NCBI GenBank assembly: GCA_964568585.1
Contig: CAZMQI010000017.1
Coordinates: forward strand, 1-37,313
From: RGZA01 sp964568585
Lineage (GTDB): Bacteria; Pseudomonadota; Alphaproteobacteria; UBA9219; RGZA01
Reading direction: 5' to 3'
DNA: 37,313 nt
The first letter of the stretch is position 1, and each line of letters opens with the position of its first letter. A model generated the notes under the pieces. It was not told where the DNA came from, did not search any database, and was given only the letters and a program-made list of their open reading frames with translations. The translations under genes were made by a program, and so were the position numbers. This document shows, in pieces, positions 1-6,826 of this stretch.

Positions 1-21
1 CTTAGGTGGGTTTAGGTATGG

Positions 22-240
22 TTATGCAACTTTGTTTTTCGTGGCACATTCTTTGTGCCAGTTTTTAACTTGCTGCTCGGCTTCTTCTTTGGCGACGCCG
101 TAGTTCTTCTGGATGGTGCCGGCAAGCTTTTCGCTATCGCCGGCAATCTGGGTTAGATCGTCATCGGTGAGCTTGCCCCACTGACGCTTGGCTTCGCCTT
201 TTAGTTCGTGCCAGTTACCAATAATTTGATCCTTGTTCAT
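22..240 (-). CDS. CsbD-family stress-response protein
   Basis: A 72-residue protein with the CsbD-like pattern: an N-terminal MNKDQIIGNWHELKGEAK-type segment, then a Lys/Glu-rich helix-forming stretch with GKLTDDDL and a GxAKEEAEQQV segment. Members are small cytosolic hydrophilic proteins of unknown biochemistry, commonly induced by general stress. The start is supported by AAGGAG about 7 nt upstream of the ATG. It lies in a block of small envelope and stress genes. The leader between 241 and 320 can form several short hairpins and carries TCCTGTTC twice (264-271 and 298-305), so post-transcriptional control is possible but unproven. Family assignment is strong; the function is known only at the level of stress association. 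Confidence 0.9.
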   Translation of the reverse strand: MNKDQIIGNWHELKGEAKRQWGKLTDDDLTQIAGDSEKLAGTIQKNYGVAKEEAEQQVKNWHKECATKNKVA

Positions 241-356
241 GGGATACTCCTTTGTTGTTAGCTTCCTGTTCGGAAGATGGGGGGAGCATGCCCCGCATCC
301 TGTTCAAGATGCGATAGGTTTGAGCCTTAGGTGATATCAAAGGAACGTAAATGAAA

Positions 357-390
357 AATAGCCTCACCAATCTTCATGGGTGAGGCTATT
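357..390 (-). terminator. Rho-independent terminator of the repeat-protein gene
   Basis: A perfect 12-bp stem (357-368 with 379-390) closes a 10-nt loop. Read on the minus strand, it is followed by TTTTTCAT. It sits about 20 nt after the stop of the gene ending at 413. The plus-strand side has no U-tract, so it acts leftward. Confidence 0.85.
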
Positions 391-412
391 AAAAGGCAGA
401 CTTGATTTGAGA

Positions 413-2509
413 TTAGTTGCTGCTGCAGGTGTTGCTGATTGTTTCAATCGATACTTGCTTGGTGCATGTGTCATATACCTTCGCAGTGGTCAACATACCG
501 CCTGGACATACCGTGCTGGTTTTCAAAATGGTGGTCTTGATGCAACCTGCTGGCACACAGTTGTTTTGGAAAACTGTTTCGGTGGTTGTGCCTGCGCCAT
601 TATTACGGCCATCGCATACGCGTATACGGCGAAGCGTGATGATACCGCCACCATTTGGTTCTGGGCATGGCGTGGTGGTCAACACATTCGTTGGTGTGCA
701 GGTGAAGGTTCCGCCTGCTGGTTGGCATGTGCTGTTGGTTTGGGTGTTGGTGCTACCTGCGCCGTTATTGCTGCCATCACAAATATGACGTGTCACAGTG
801 GTTATGGCGCCTGTTTGTCCTGATGGGCATGCCGCTGTGCTGGTACTGCTTCCGGGGATGCAACCTGTGGTACCTCCCACGGGGCAGTTCTGACGGGTTG
901 TATCTACGCTGTCGCGGCCTGCGCCGTTATTGCTGCCATCACAAATATGACGTGTCACAACGGTGATGGTGCCTGCTGGGTTCGTTGGGCAGGTAGATGT
1001 TTGTGTGTTGCTGGTAGCAGTGCAACCTGTCGTGCCACCCACAGGGCAATTCTGACGGGTTTGAGTGATGCTATCGCGGCCTGCGCCGTTATTGCTGCCA
1101 TCACAAATGTGGGCCGTGATGGTGGAGATGGTGCCCGAAGGATTGGTTGGGCAGGTTTGTGTGCTGGTGTTGCTGGACGCAATACATCCAGTGGTGCCAC
1201 CCGTTGAACAATTACGGCGGGTTACCATGATTTGGTCACGGCCTGCACCGTTATTGCTACCATCACAGATATGTGATGTCACAGTGGTGATGGTGCCTGC
1301 TGGATTGGTTGGGCAGGTTTGCGTATTGGTGTTGCTTGATGGTGTGCAAGTGCCACCAGTCGTACCTCCCACGGGGCAGTTCTGACGGGTGGTCGTTACG
1401 TTATCACGGCCAGCACCATTATTAGTACCATCGCAGATATGTGATGTCACAATGGTGATGCTGCCCGATGGATTAGTCGGGCAGGTTGTTGTTCGGGTGC
1501 TGCTGGTAGCCGTGCAGCCAGTGGTGCCGCCGGAAATAGTGCCGCAGGTTTGATTGACGATCTGTGTTTCAATTTGCTTGGTGCATGAATTGAAAACGTC
1601 GCGGTATGTAATCGAACCCGACGCGCCGTTCGGGCACCCTTTCGTATAGCTGCGAATACTGCTGCGAGGGCAGGAATCGGCTGTTGTTGTAACATCAGCG
1701 GTCTTTCTGTTGCTGGTGGTTGTTTCGGTAGTTGTGGTTGCAACTACTTCCTCGTCAGCTACGGCAGGTGTTGTGGTTTCTTCATCGCCGCTTGCACTTG
1801 TGGTTGACCATTTTGTGCCGCCGCATTGCATATGGAAATTCAAGAACGCGTCATCCTGACCAGCACAGGTATATTGTGCGGTATAGGTCTTTGCAGGGTT
1901 TGAATTATCCGGAAGTACTGCAGCAATATCATCGCGTTGGATGGGCAGTTTCAATACAGGGTAGGATGTGTCTTCGCCTTGGTTATCTGCAAGCACAAAG
2001 CCAGCATCGCCGGATTTTGAAACAGGTATAGCTATTACATTGGTGTGGTCGCTTGAATCAACGATACCTTTAAATGTCCATCCGCCAGTGCAGGTATTTT
2101 GTGGAACAGGAACATCGCTGACGCGCATCGGACGTGGCAAACAGCATCCGGCAAAGTGTAGGCCAGCTGGCGGGCGAGCAAGGAACGCAGCCCATTCTTC
2201 GGATGTCTTTAATGGAATGAATAATGGGGTGCCGCTGTTATTATCAACATACTGGCAAACGCCATGGGCATAAATTGGTGTAATGCTGAGGGTCGTCGAG
2301 GCATCAAGACGCACACCGTTAAATCCGCCTTTGATGATGGCATCGTTGGTGTCATCGATTGGGCATTGCGAATAATTTTGTGTATCGGTGCTCAGTGAAT
2401 GGTCAAGCGCGCATTGGCCAGCATCTTCGGCTTTCAACGGAAGGGCAAATACGCATGATAAAATGAATAGCGCAAATGCAGCCGTCGTTGTTTTCAAAAA
2501 CTGGGTCAT
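413..2509 (-). CDS. secreted cysteine-rich tandem-repeat protein, function unknown
   Basis: A 698-residue protein. I start it at the ATG at 2509 because an AGAGAG Shine-Dalgarno precedes it and a classical signal peptide follows at once (MTQFLKTT, hydrophobic core AFALFILSCVFAL, cleavage near LKA/ED, residue 27). The longer in-frame extension upstream has no such support. Layout after cleavage: a unique domain (about residues 28-235) with roughly nine cysteines, a Thr/Glu-rich linker (about 236-278), a cap-like segment with a CTKQIE motif, six repeats of about 54 residues, and a final degenerate repeat with CTKQVS. Each core repeat carries CPTNP-x-G-x-I, then HICDGSNNGAGRD, then RQNCPVGGTTGC, giving four cysteines that could form two disulfides. 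No anchor or catalytic motif is seen. An exported surface or extracellular structural or adhesive protein is inferred. It appears monocistronic, with its own terminator. I do not recognise the family. Confidence 0.85.
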   Translation of the reverse strand: MTQFLKTTTAAFALFILSCVFALPLKAEDAGQCALDHSLSTDTQNYSQCPIDDTNDAIIKGGFNGVRLDASTTLSITPIYAHGVCQYVDNNSGTPLFIPLKTSEEWAAFLARPPAGLHFAGCCLPRPMRVSDVPVPQNTCTGGWTFKGIVDSSDHTNVIAIPVSKSGDAGFVLADNQGEDTSYPVLKLPIQRDDIAAVLPDNSNPAKTYTAQYTCAGQDDAFLNFHMQCGGTKWSTTSASGDEETTTPAVADEEVVATTTTETTTSNRKTADVTTTADSCPRSSIRSYTKGCPNGASGSITYRDVFNSCTKQIETQIVNQTCGTISGGTTGCTATSSTRTTTCPTNPSGSITIVTSHICDGTNNGAGRDNVTTTRQNCPVGGTTGGTCTPSSNTNTQTCPTNPAGTITTVTSHICDGSNNGAGRDQIMVTRRNCSTGGTTGCIASSNTSTQTCPTNPSGTISTITAHICDGSNNGAGRDSITQTRQNCPVGGTTGCTATSNTQTSTCPTNPAGTITVVTRHICDGSNNGAGRDSVDTTRQNCPVGGTTGCIPGSSTSTAACPSGQTGAITTVTRHICDGSNNGAGSTNTQTNSTCQPAGGTFTCTPTNVLTTTPCPEPNGGGIITLRRIRVCDGRNNGAGTTTETVFQNNCVPAGCIKTTILKTSTVCPGGMLTTAKVYDTCTKQVSIETISNTCSSN
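545..1525 (-). repeat. six in-frame ~162-bp coding tandem repeats
   Basis: The repeat units are 1525-1364, 1363-1196 (two codons longer), 1195-1034, 1033-872, 871-710 and 709-545, with a degenerate seventh at 544-416. Unit length is 54 codons. Two copies share a 42-bp stretch that is identical base for base (756-797 and 918-959), exactly 162 bp apart. The middle units are the most alike and the outer ones the most diverged, as expected if the array grows and shrinks from the middle. Confidence 0.9.
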
Positions 2510-2640
2510 GGCGTTCTCTCTAAAAATATAAATATGTGAAGTGCAGGCTAATTCCTGAAAAAGCACGATAGAAATCGCAGCATCATTTTTCGATGTGGAA
2601 GTAGCCTTAAAAAAATCAGAAGCCATAAAAAACATATAAA

Positions 2641-2664
2641 AAAGCCGGGCGCAAGCCCGGCTTT
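2641..2664 (-). terminator. Rho-independent terminator
   Basis: A GC-rich 8-bp stem AGCCGGGC/GCCCGGCT with a GCAA tetraloop, extended by A-U pairs. It has a U-tract on both strands. It lies 24 nt after the stop of the Q/N/G-rich gene and upstream of the next minus-strand gene, so it mainly ends the former. Confidence 0.88.
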
Positions 2665-2687
2665 TTGTTAATAAAAACACCCAGCAA

Positions 2688-2984
2688 TTACGCTACGTTA
2701 GATGCTTTTGTTGGGGCATTTTCTTTTGGCTGTTGGCTGTCATCCGGGTTGTTTGCAGGTCCGTCGCCAGCTTTAGGTTTTTGTTGTGGAAAACCCTGAA
2801 CATTACCATCTTGCGGCTTATTGCCAGTTTGTGATGGCTGTTGGTTGCCCTGTTGAGCAGGTTTTTGACCAGATTGATTGCTGGCTTGATTGCCCTGTGA
2901 TTGGGATTGTCCGCCCTGTGGCTGATTGCCTTGCTTTGGCATTTTTTCAGCATCGGGTTTAGATGGATTTTCATTATATGACAT
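2688..2984 (-). CDS. low-complexity Q/N/G/P-rich small protein, unknown
   Basis: A 98-residue protein starting MSYNENPSKPDAEKMPKQGN. Nearly the whole chain is Gln, Asn, Gly, Pro, Ser and Lys, with no hydrophobic core, signal peptide or membrane segment, so it is probably intrinsically disordered and cytosolic. The ATG at 2984 is chosen because AGGAG lies about 7 nt upstream; the upstream extension to 3077 lacks such support and runs through a structured leader. A terminator follows the gene. A second open frame overlaps it in another phase but has no RBS of its own. Disordered proteins of this kind are often stress related, which fits the neighbours (CsbD, DUF1328), but no function can be assigned from sequence. 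Confidence 0.75.
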   Translation of the reverse strand: MSYNENPSKPDAEKMPKQGNQPQGGQSQSQGNQASNQSGQKPAQQGNQQPSQTGNKPQDGNVQGFPQQKPKAGDGPANNPDDSQQPKENAPTKASNVA

Positions 2985-2989
2985 GGATG

Positions 2990-3050
2990 GTCTCCTAGGT
3001 TGGTGACGGACGAAAGGAACAAGTCCTTTCGTCCAGATACTCACCCTAGG
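2990..3050 (-). promoter_or_regulatory. structured 5' leader overlapping the Shine-Dalgarno
   Basis: An inner perfect 11-bp stem (3008-3018 with 3024-3034; loop ACAAG) is enclosed by an outer stem: CCTAGG 2994-2999 with CCTAGG 3045-3050, and GTGA 3003-3006 with TCAC 3041-3044. On the minus strand the outer arm includes the first bases of the AGGAG Shine-Dalgarno of the gene starting at 2984. That geometry could hide the ribosome site. Thermometer, protein-operator or simple stabilising roles are all possible; the pairing is seen, the role is inferred. Confidence 0.5.
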
Positions 3051-3127
3051 CGGCTTATGGATTAGGATGCCATGCATGAAGTATGGCGCACCTATTTTTT
3101 TACCATAAGTTTGTTTTGCCTTATTGC

Positions 3128-3505
3128 TTATTCGCCAATCGGAAAGCGAAGCGTGTATTGCTTCAAGCCTTTACCGACTTGAATGGTTTGACGAATGGTG
3201 CGGCCTTCAACTTCGGCATTTACCGTGTAACGGCCTGGTGCCAAGTCAGCCAACAGGATTGGACCGTCGGTGGTCATGTTTACTTGACGATTACCGAATT
3301 TGTCATCGATGGTCACGTTGATGGCATCCAGATAGATGCCGCCAATGCCTACGAAGGTGATCTTCAATGAATAGTGGTTCTGGATGCTGTCGATTTGCGC
3401 TTCGCCTTCATCACTAACACCGCCGGATACGACTTCGGGTGCAGCATGGGCCTCGCTCACCATGAACAGGCAGGCAAGGGTAAGAAAGAATGTACGAATA
3501 GTCAT
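3128..3505 (-). CDS. secreted carboxypeptidase-regulatory-like domain protein
   Basis: A 125-residue exported protein. Start chosen at the ATG at 3505, with AAGGAG about 7 nt upstream, immediately followed by a signal peptide (MTIRTFFLTLACLFMVSEAHA, cleavage before APEV, residue 21). The mature part starts VVSGGVSDEGEAQI and holds an Ig-like beta sandwich: HYSLKITFVGIGGIYLDAINVTI, then DGPILLADLAPGRYTVNAEVEGR, then IRQTIQVGKG. The LAPGRYTV pattern is typical of carboxypeptidase-regulatory-like or PEGA-like domains in small periplasmic proteins. No catalytic residues are visible. It is probably a periplasmic or envelope-associated binding module, and it is transcribed alone. Confidence 0.75.
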   Translation of the reverse strand: MTIRTFFLTLACLFMVSEAHAAPEVVSGGVSDEGEAQIDSIQNHYSLKITFVGIGGIYLDAINVTIDDKFGNRQVNMTTDGPILLADLAPGRYTVNAEVEGRTIRQTIQVGKGLKQYTLRFPIGE

Positions 3506-3764
3506 AAGAAACTCCTTTAAAGGTGTTGGCACTGCATGAATCAGCGTGCTTGCCACATTCCTATCACCGAAAACTTCAACGTGCTGTTCGAACCATGTAA
3601 TGAAAGCATAAAAACCTCATAAATGCTCACACGCAGACAAATCATTTATTTTAAAAGTAATTTCGCATCTTTGTGTATTTTTGATGTTTTCTGCCCATGA
3701 CTATGACTGCGAATTAACACTGTCATTCGTTACGCTGCTTAAGTCGAAACAAGGAGCAATAGTA

Positions 3765-3971
3765 ATGCAGAAATCATACAACAAAACAGTCATCCACAAT
3801 TTAATGCCAAATGAAATGGATGGGGATTATCTGTTGCCTGAACTGCAAGCGCTCGACGAACTCGATATTTTCGATAGCGTGCTCCCTGACGAGGTTATGG
3901 GCCACATTCAAGAAACCGATGATCGTGAAGAATGGCCATCGAATGAACGTGGTAACTGGACCAAGCATTAA
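3765..3971 (+). CDS. small acidic hypothetical protein
   Basis: A 68-residue protein starting MQKSYNKTVIHNLMPNEMDGDYLLPELQ. The ATG at 3765 has AAGGAG 8 nt upstream; the open frame reaches back to 3681 without support. The chain is strongly acidic in the middle (ELQALDELDIFDSVLPDE), has no signal peptide or membrane segment, and ends basic. It is followed after 27 nt by another small plus-strand gene with its own strong RBS, so the two probably form a small operon. I do not recognise a family. Confidence 0.6.
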   Translation: MQKSYNKTVIHNLMPNEMDGDYLLPELQALDELDIFDSVLPDEVMGHIQETDDREEWPSNERGNWTKH

Positions 3972-3998
3972 CATGGTCAGTATCAATAAGGAGATGTC

Positions 3999-4223
3999 AT
4001 GGATTTTCTTAATTCACGAGCTGCGCTCGTATTCCTGCTTGCCATCATCGCCGTTGCAGCGTTTGTTTACTACTCGAAACCCGAGCACCAATCCACCGGA
4101 ATGGGCCAAGCCTTGCAAAGGTTCAATTACTCGATTCAAAACCCTGGACAGAACCTTGATGGGCAGCGCCCGATTAAAACGGAAGATCTGGGCGATAAAC
4201 TAAAAGACATGTTACACGAGTAG
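3999..4223 (+). CDS. small single-pass membrane protein, unknown
   Basis: A 74-residue protein with one hydrophobic segment near the N-terminus (about residues 7-24, AALVFLLAIIAVAAFVYY), followed by a polar tail of about 50 residues ending DLGDKLKDMLHE. There is no lipobox, so it is probably an inner-membrane anchor with a soluble tail. AAGGAG lies 5 nt before the ATG, which makes translation credible. It is the second gene of a putative two-gene unit with the acidic protein upstream. Function unknown. Confidence 0.65.
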   Translation: MDFLNSRAALVFLLAIIAVAAFVYYSKPEHQSTGMGQALQRFNYSIQNPGQNLDGQRPIKTEDLGDKLKDMLHE

Positions 4224-4262
4224 TTTATTTATACTCATTACCAGTCAATGGAGTATGCCTCT

Positions 4263-4388
4263 ATGAAGAACTATAAAGCACCCACGTTATCCAAGCTTTG
4301 TCTTTATTACGTACGCCGCGCAATGCTGGGCGGTTGCAAATGCCTTGCGCCCAGCGAACAACACCCCATTCCAAATCGTCAATTATAA
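4263..4388 (+). CDS. possible 41-codon small ORF
   Basis: ATG at 4263, preceded by GGAG about 9 nt upstream, opens a 41-codon frame (MKNYKAPTLSKL...) with a basic N-terminal half and a CKC motif, ending TAA at 4388. It lies in the 262-nt gap between the small plus-strand genes and the DUF1328 gene. The opposite-strand frame here has no RBS. No homology is recognised, and this may be chance. Confidence 0.25.
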   Translation: MKNYKAPTLSKLCLYYVRRAMLGGCKCLAPSEQHPIPNRQL

Positions 4389-4485
4389 GGCTGGTTTTTA
4401 AACGGAATGCCACCGCATAAAAAAAGCGCATAAAAAAATGGCATGCTCGTGTGAACATCCCATTTTCTTTATATGATGTATGTCG

Positions 4486-4671
4486 CTATAGCGGTGGTAC
4501 TGCTGGGCGACGGCCTGTAATCATGCTGTAGATGAGTGTTGCCACAAACAGCACAACGAACAGTATGGCAAGGAATTTGGCGATTTCAGCAAAAGTTCCG
4601 GCAAGACCGGTAAAGCCGAATACAACTGCCAAGATTGCCATGATGAAGAAAGTGATTGACCAATTAAGCAT
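4486..4671 (-). CDS. DUF1328-family small membrane protein
   Basis: A 61-residue, two-helix membrane protein: MLNWSITFFIMAILAVVFGFTG, then a short AGTFAEIAKF linker, then LAILFVVLFVATLIYSMITGRRP. This is the arrangement and length of the DUF1328 (YtjA-like) family, and the LNW start and the final GRR-P motif are typical. The start at 4671 is fixed by AAGGAG 7 nt upstream; the longer frame upstream is the shadow of the neighbouring lipoprotein gene. Members are inner-membrane peptides often found in stress-induced gene sets; no biochemical role is established. It lies 26 nt after the lipoprotein gene, so co-transcription is likely. Confidence 0.88.
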   Translation of the reverse strand: MLNWSITFFIMAILAVVFGFTGLAGTFAEIAKFLAILFVVLFVATLIYSMITGRRPAVPPL

Positions 4672-4697
4672 GGCAATTCTCCTTAATGATAAAACGT

Positions 4698-4946
4698 TTA
4701 CTTCCAGATAGGCTTGCCCAAGTTGATATCTTTCTTGCTGGTTAGACCACCGGCAGCTGCGCCTACTGCGCCGCCAATGACTGCGCCAGTACCTGGACCC
4801 ATGCCAGTTACTGCGCCAAGTACAGCGCCTGAACCGGCACCGATACCTGCGCCTGACAATGCGCGTTCGCCCGGACGATCGCCGCAAGCGACAAGCAATG
4901 TCGCTGCAAGTGCAACGGAACCGATATTAATAAAAACTTTTTTCAT
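4698..4946 (-). CDS. glycine-zipper lipoprotein
   Basis: An 82-residue precursor with a lipoprotein signal peptide (MKKVFINIGSVALAATLLVAC; lipidated Cys21). It is followed by a Gly/Ala-rich glycine-zipper region with GxxxG spacing (GAGIGAGSGAVLGAV, then GTGAVIGGAVGAAAGG), then a short polar tail. It probably attaches to the outer membrane and inserts or oligomerises through the zipper hairpin, as in other glycine-zipper 2TM proteins. It is upstream of the DUF1328 gene in the same direction. The leader could pair CCCTTC with the GAAGGG Shine-Dalgarno region (4955-4960 and 4970-4975). A second glycine-zipper lipoprotein lies at 9014-9376. Confidence 0.82.
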   Translation of the reverse strand: MKKVFINIGSVALAATLLVACGDRPGERALSGAGIGAGSGAVLGAVTGMGPGTGAVIGGAVGAAAGGLTSKKDINLGKPIWK

Positions 4947-5055
4947 GATTGAAGCCCTTCTCTAGTGGTGAAGGGTGTAGATTAGGAATTCAGGCGTAAG
5001 GTGTCGATGCGGTCATGCCCCATTCGCATCAATAGGCCATAAATATCTGGGGTTT

Positions 5056-5790
5056 TTATGCTGCCGCAGTGATTTTATCAGCCGCCACGGTGGTTGGCGC
5101 ATTTTCAAGGCGATAGCCGATGCCTGGTTCTGTCACAATCACGCAGCAATTCTCTGCGCTTGAATCTTCAATCTTCTCTCGTATCTGGCTCACGTAAACA
5201 CGAAGGTATTGCATATCTTCGGCATGTGCTGGCCCCCAAACATCCTTGAGGATTTGTTTGTGCATCAGCATCTTGCCGCGGTTGACCATGAAATAGCGTA
5301 GCAGTTCATATTCTTTTGGTGTGAACATAGTCTTTTGACCGTTTACAAATACTTCGTGGCGCACCAAATCGATACGCACATTGCCATTGGTCAATTCAGG
5401 TTCGCCTGCTTCTTGCGTTACAGCTTTACGCAGACATGCTTGCGCGCGCGCCAATAGAATATCGGGGTTGAACGGCTTGGTTACGTAATCATTCGCCCCT
5501 AAATCAAATGCTCTGATGATTTCATCATCATCGCTGCGAACGGAACATACGATAATAGGCATTTGTGACCATTCGCGGATTTTCTGAATAATTTCTTTGC
5601 CATCCATATCGGGAAGGCCCAAATCGACAATCACTAAATCCGGTTTAACAGATGCCGCAAGGCGCAGACCTTCTTTACCGTTATCGCTATCAACAACCTT
5701 ATATCCGCGGCTATCAAGCACAATGGTGAGGAGTTTGCGAAGAGGTGGTTCGTCTTCAATAATAAGAACGGTATTTTTCTTCAAATTCAT
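5056..5790 (-). CDS. KdpE-like OmpR-family response regulator
   Basis: A 244-residue DNA-binding response regulator. The receiver domain (about 7-120) shows acidic residues E12-D13, phosphoacceptor D56 (IVDLGLPDMDG), S83 and K105 (NDYVTKPF). The winged-helix domain (about 135-230) has FTPKEYELLRYFMVNRGKML, the KdpE-like ILKDVWGP segment and YLRVYVSQIREKIE. The sequence resembles KdpE more than PhoB, but no kdpFABC or kdpD is in the window, so a potassium role should not be assumed. The start at 5790 is chosen for GGAGG 6 nt upstream. It is the last gene of a leftward set with HPt and a receiver protein, and is the likely transcriptional output of that phosphorelay. Confidence 0.9.
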   Translation of the reverse strand: MNLKKNTVLIIEDEPPLRKLLTIVLDSRGYKVVDSDNGKEGLRLAASVKPDLVIVDLGLPDMDGKEIIQKIREWSQMPIIVCSVRSDDDEIIRAFDLGANDYVTKPFNPDILLARAQACLRKAVTQEAGEPELTNGNVRIDLVRHEVFVNGQKTMFTPKEYELLRYFMVNRGKMLMHKQILKDVWGPAHAEDMQYLRVYVSQIREKIEDSSAENCCVIVTEPGIGYRLENAPTTVAADKITAAA

Positions 5791-5858
5791 GAGAACCTCC
5801 GGTTCAGGGATAATGCCCATTCTTATAGCAGCAAGGCATCCCGGAGTCTGGGAATATT

Positions 5859-6191
5859 TTATTTAGCTGTAGCCAGTGCTAGATCCACATCGCCATAGGC
5901 TGCCTTAATTGCCGTTAGAAACGTGGTCTTTTGTGTTAAGGACTGCGCGCTGGCCAGTTCCGCTTGAAAGCTTAATGCGCTCAATTGTTCAGCTCCAAGA
6001 TTTGATGCAACGCCCTTTAACGCATGCGCGGCATTGCGCCATTGCACGGGGTTGTTGCTGTGCATGCTGGCTTCCAAATCAGCGATGCAGGTGTAATAGC
6101 ACGCATGGAAATTTCGCACCAATTCGGCTTCAAGAACCTTATCATTGTCAATGATATCGCGCAAATTATGCATATTCAAAACGGCATTCAT
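5859..6191 (-). CDS. HPt-domain phosphotransfer protein
   Basis: A 110-residue single-domain HPt protein. The phosphorylated histidine is H56 in the motif AAHALKGVASNLGA, inside a predicted four-helix bundle (helix signatures VRNFHACYYTCIADLEAS and LSFQAELASAQ). HPt proteins pass phosphate between the receiver of a hybrid kinase and a final response regulator. The ATG at 6191 lies only 4 nt after the stop of the upstream receiver gene, so translation is probably coupled; the RBS is weak, and a second ATG (residue 7) is an alternative start. The neighbours supply every other phosphorelay step. Confidence 0.88.
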   Translation of the reverse strand: MNAVLNMHNLRDIIDNDKVLEAELVRNFHACYYTCIADLEASMHSNNPVQWRNAAHALKGVASNLGAEQLSALSFQAELASAQSLTQKTTFLTAIKAAYGDVDLALATAK

Positions 6192-6195
6192 AGCA

Positions 6196-6699
6196 TTACC
6201 ATCTTGATTGGAGTGCGATGTAGTTGTTTATGACGTCTTGAATATTCTTTTTGCTGTACGGCTTAGTAATAAAGCCTTTCACATTATTTTTTTTGGCTGC
6301 TTCCACATCTTTGATAAACTTATTTGCAGTTACATGAACAATATAACTTCGTGGGTCGGCCTGTCTTAAAACCGTTGCAAGCTCATGTCCGGAAAAATCG
6401 GGCAGTTGTATATCCAGCAGCACAATATCCGGAGCATGCGCTGAATACAGCTCGATGGCTTCAAGAGCATTCTTGGCAGCGTGGCAGCTATAATTTTCCT
6501 GCCGCGCTAATAAATCCTGTAATATTTTACGTGAAAAATCCTGATCTTCGACAATCAAAATGGTGATGCCGAAGGATTCCAGACCTTTTTTTGATGCACG
6601 CTCCCGAATACCGGATGCGAGTTTGCATTTCTGCTCCTCAGTAAAACCGAGTGGTTCAGCATCATTTAATTGTTCGAAGGATTGGTTAGAAGGTGTCAT
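6196..6699 (-). CDS. stand-alone receiver-domain response regulator with N-terminal extension
   Basis: A 167-residue protein. Residues 1-43 are a polar extension without a recognised domain. Residues about 45-165 form a CheY-like receiver: E51-D52, phosphoacceptor D96 (IVLLDIQLPDFSG), T124 (HVTANK) and K146 (FITKPYSKKN). There is no output domain, so it acts by protein contact or as a phosphate sink or intermediate. It is the first gene of the leftward phosphorelay operon and is divergent from the hybrid kinase, with a perfect dyad in the shared promoter gap. The RBS is weak. The N-terminal extension could dictate partner binding. Confidence 0.88.
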   Translation of the reverse strand: MTPSNQSFEQLNDAEPLGFTEEQKCKLASGIRERASKKGLESFGITILIVEDQDFSRKILQDLLARQENYSCHAAKNALEAIELYSAHAPDIVLLDIQLPDFSGHELATVLRQADPRSYIVHVTANKFIKDVEAAKKNNVKGFITKPYSKKNIQDVINNYIALQSRW

Positions 6700-6738
6700 G
6701 CATTGGATTATGGCGCAGGAAAAAGAATCTTTGCTTAA

Positions 6739-6758
6739 ATCGCTGCATACACAGCGAT
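6739..6758. promoter_or_regulatory. perfect inverted repeat in a divergent promoter (operator candidate)
   Basis: ATCGCTG and CAGCGAT are perfect 7-bp arms separated by CATACA, in the 127-nt gap between the receiver gene and the divergent hybrid-kinase gene. Position and symmetry suit a dimeric regulator. The KdpE-like regulator encoded nearby is an obvious candidate, but no binding evidence exists. Confidence 0.45.
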
Positions 6759-6826
6759 GTTGGAAAGTATCAAAATATCCATGAACTTTTTTTAACGTAG
6801 CAAGGCAAGTTTAATAGGATGGTATC

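Noticed and set aside
380..1385. Several plus-strand open frames over the repeat gene
   Set aside because: They are shadows of the repeat-coding strand: no ribosome sites, odd Cys/Trp-rich composition, and periodicity that mirrors the minus-strand repeats.
545..1525. CRISPR-like array
   Set aside because: The units are 162 bp, in frame and code for similar peptides; there are no unique spacers between short repeats.
4261..4458. 65-codon minus-strand frame
   Set aside because: No Shine-Dalgarno, no family features; composition looks random.
4672..4887. N-terminal extension of the DUF1328 protein
   Set aside because: Arg-rich shadow of the lipoprotein gene; a strong RBS fixes the start at 4671.
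1..5055. Extracytoplasmic-function sigma (EcfG-type GGAAC-N16/17-CGTT) promoters upstream of the stress genes
   Set aside because: Checked by eye upstream of the CsbD, Q/N/G-rich, carboxypeptidase-like and zipper genes; no convincing match.
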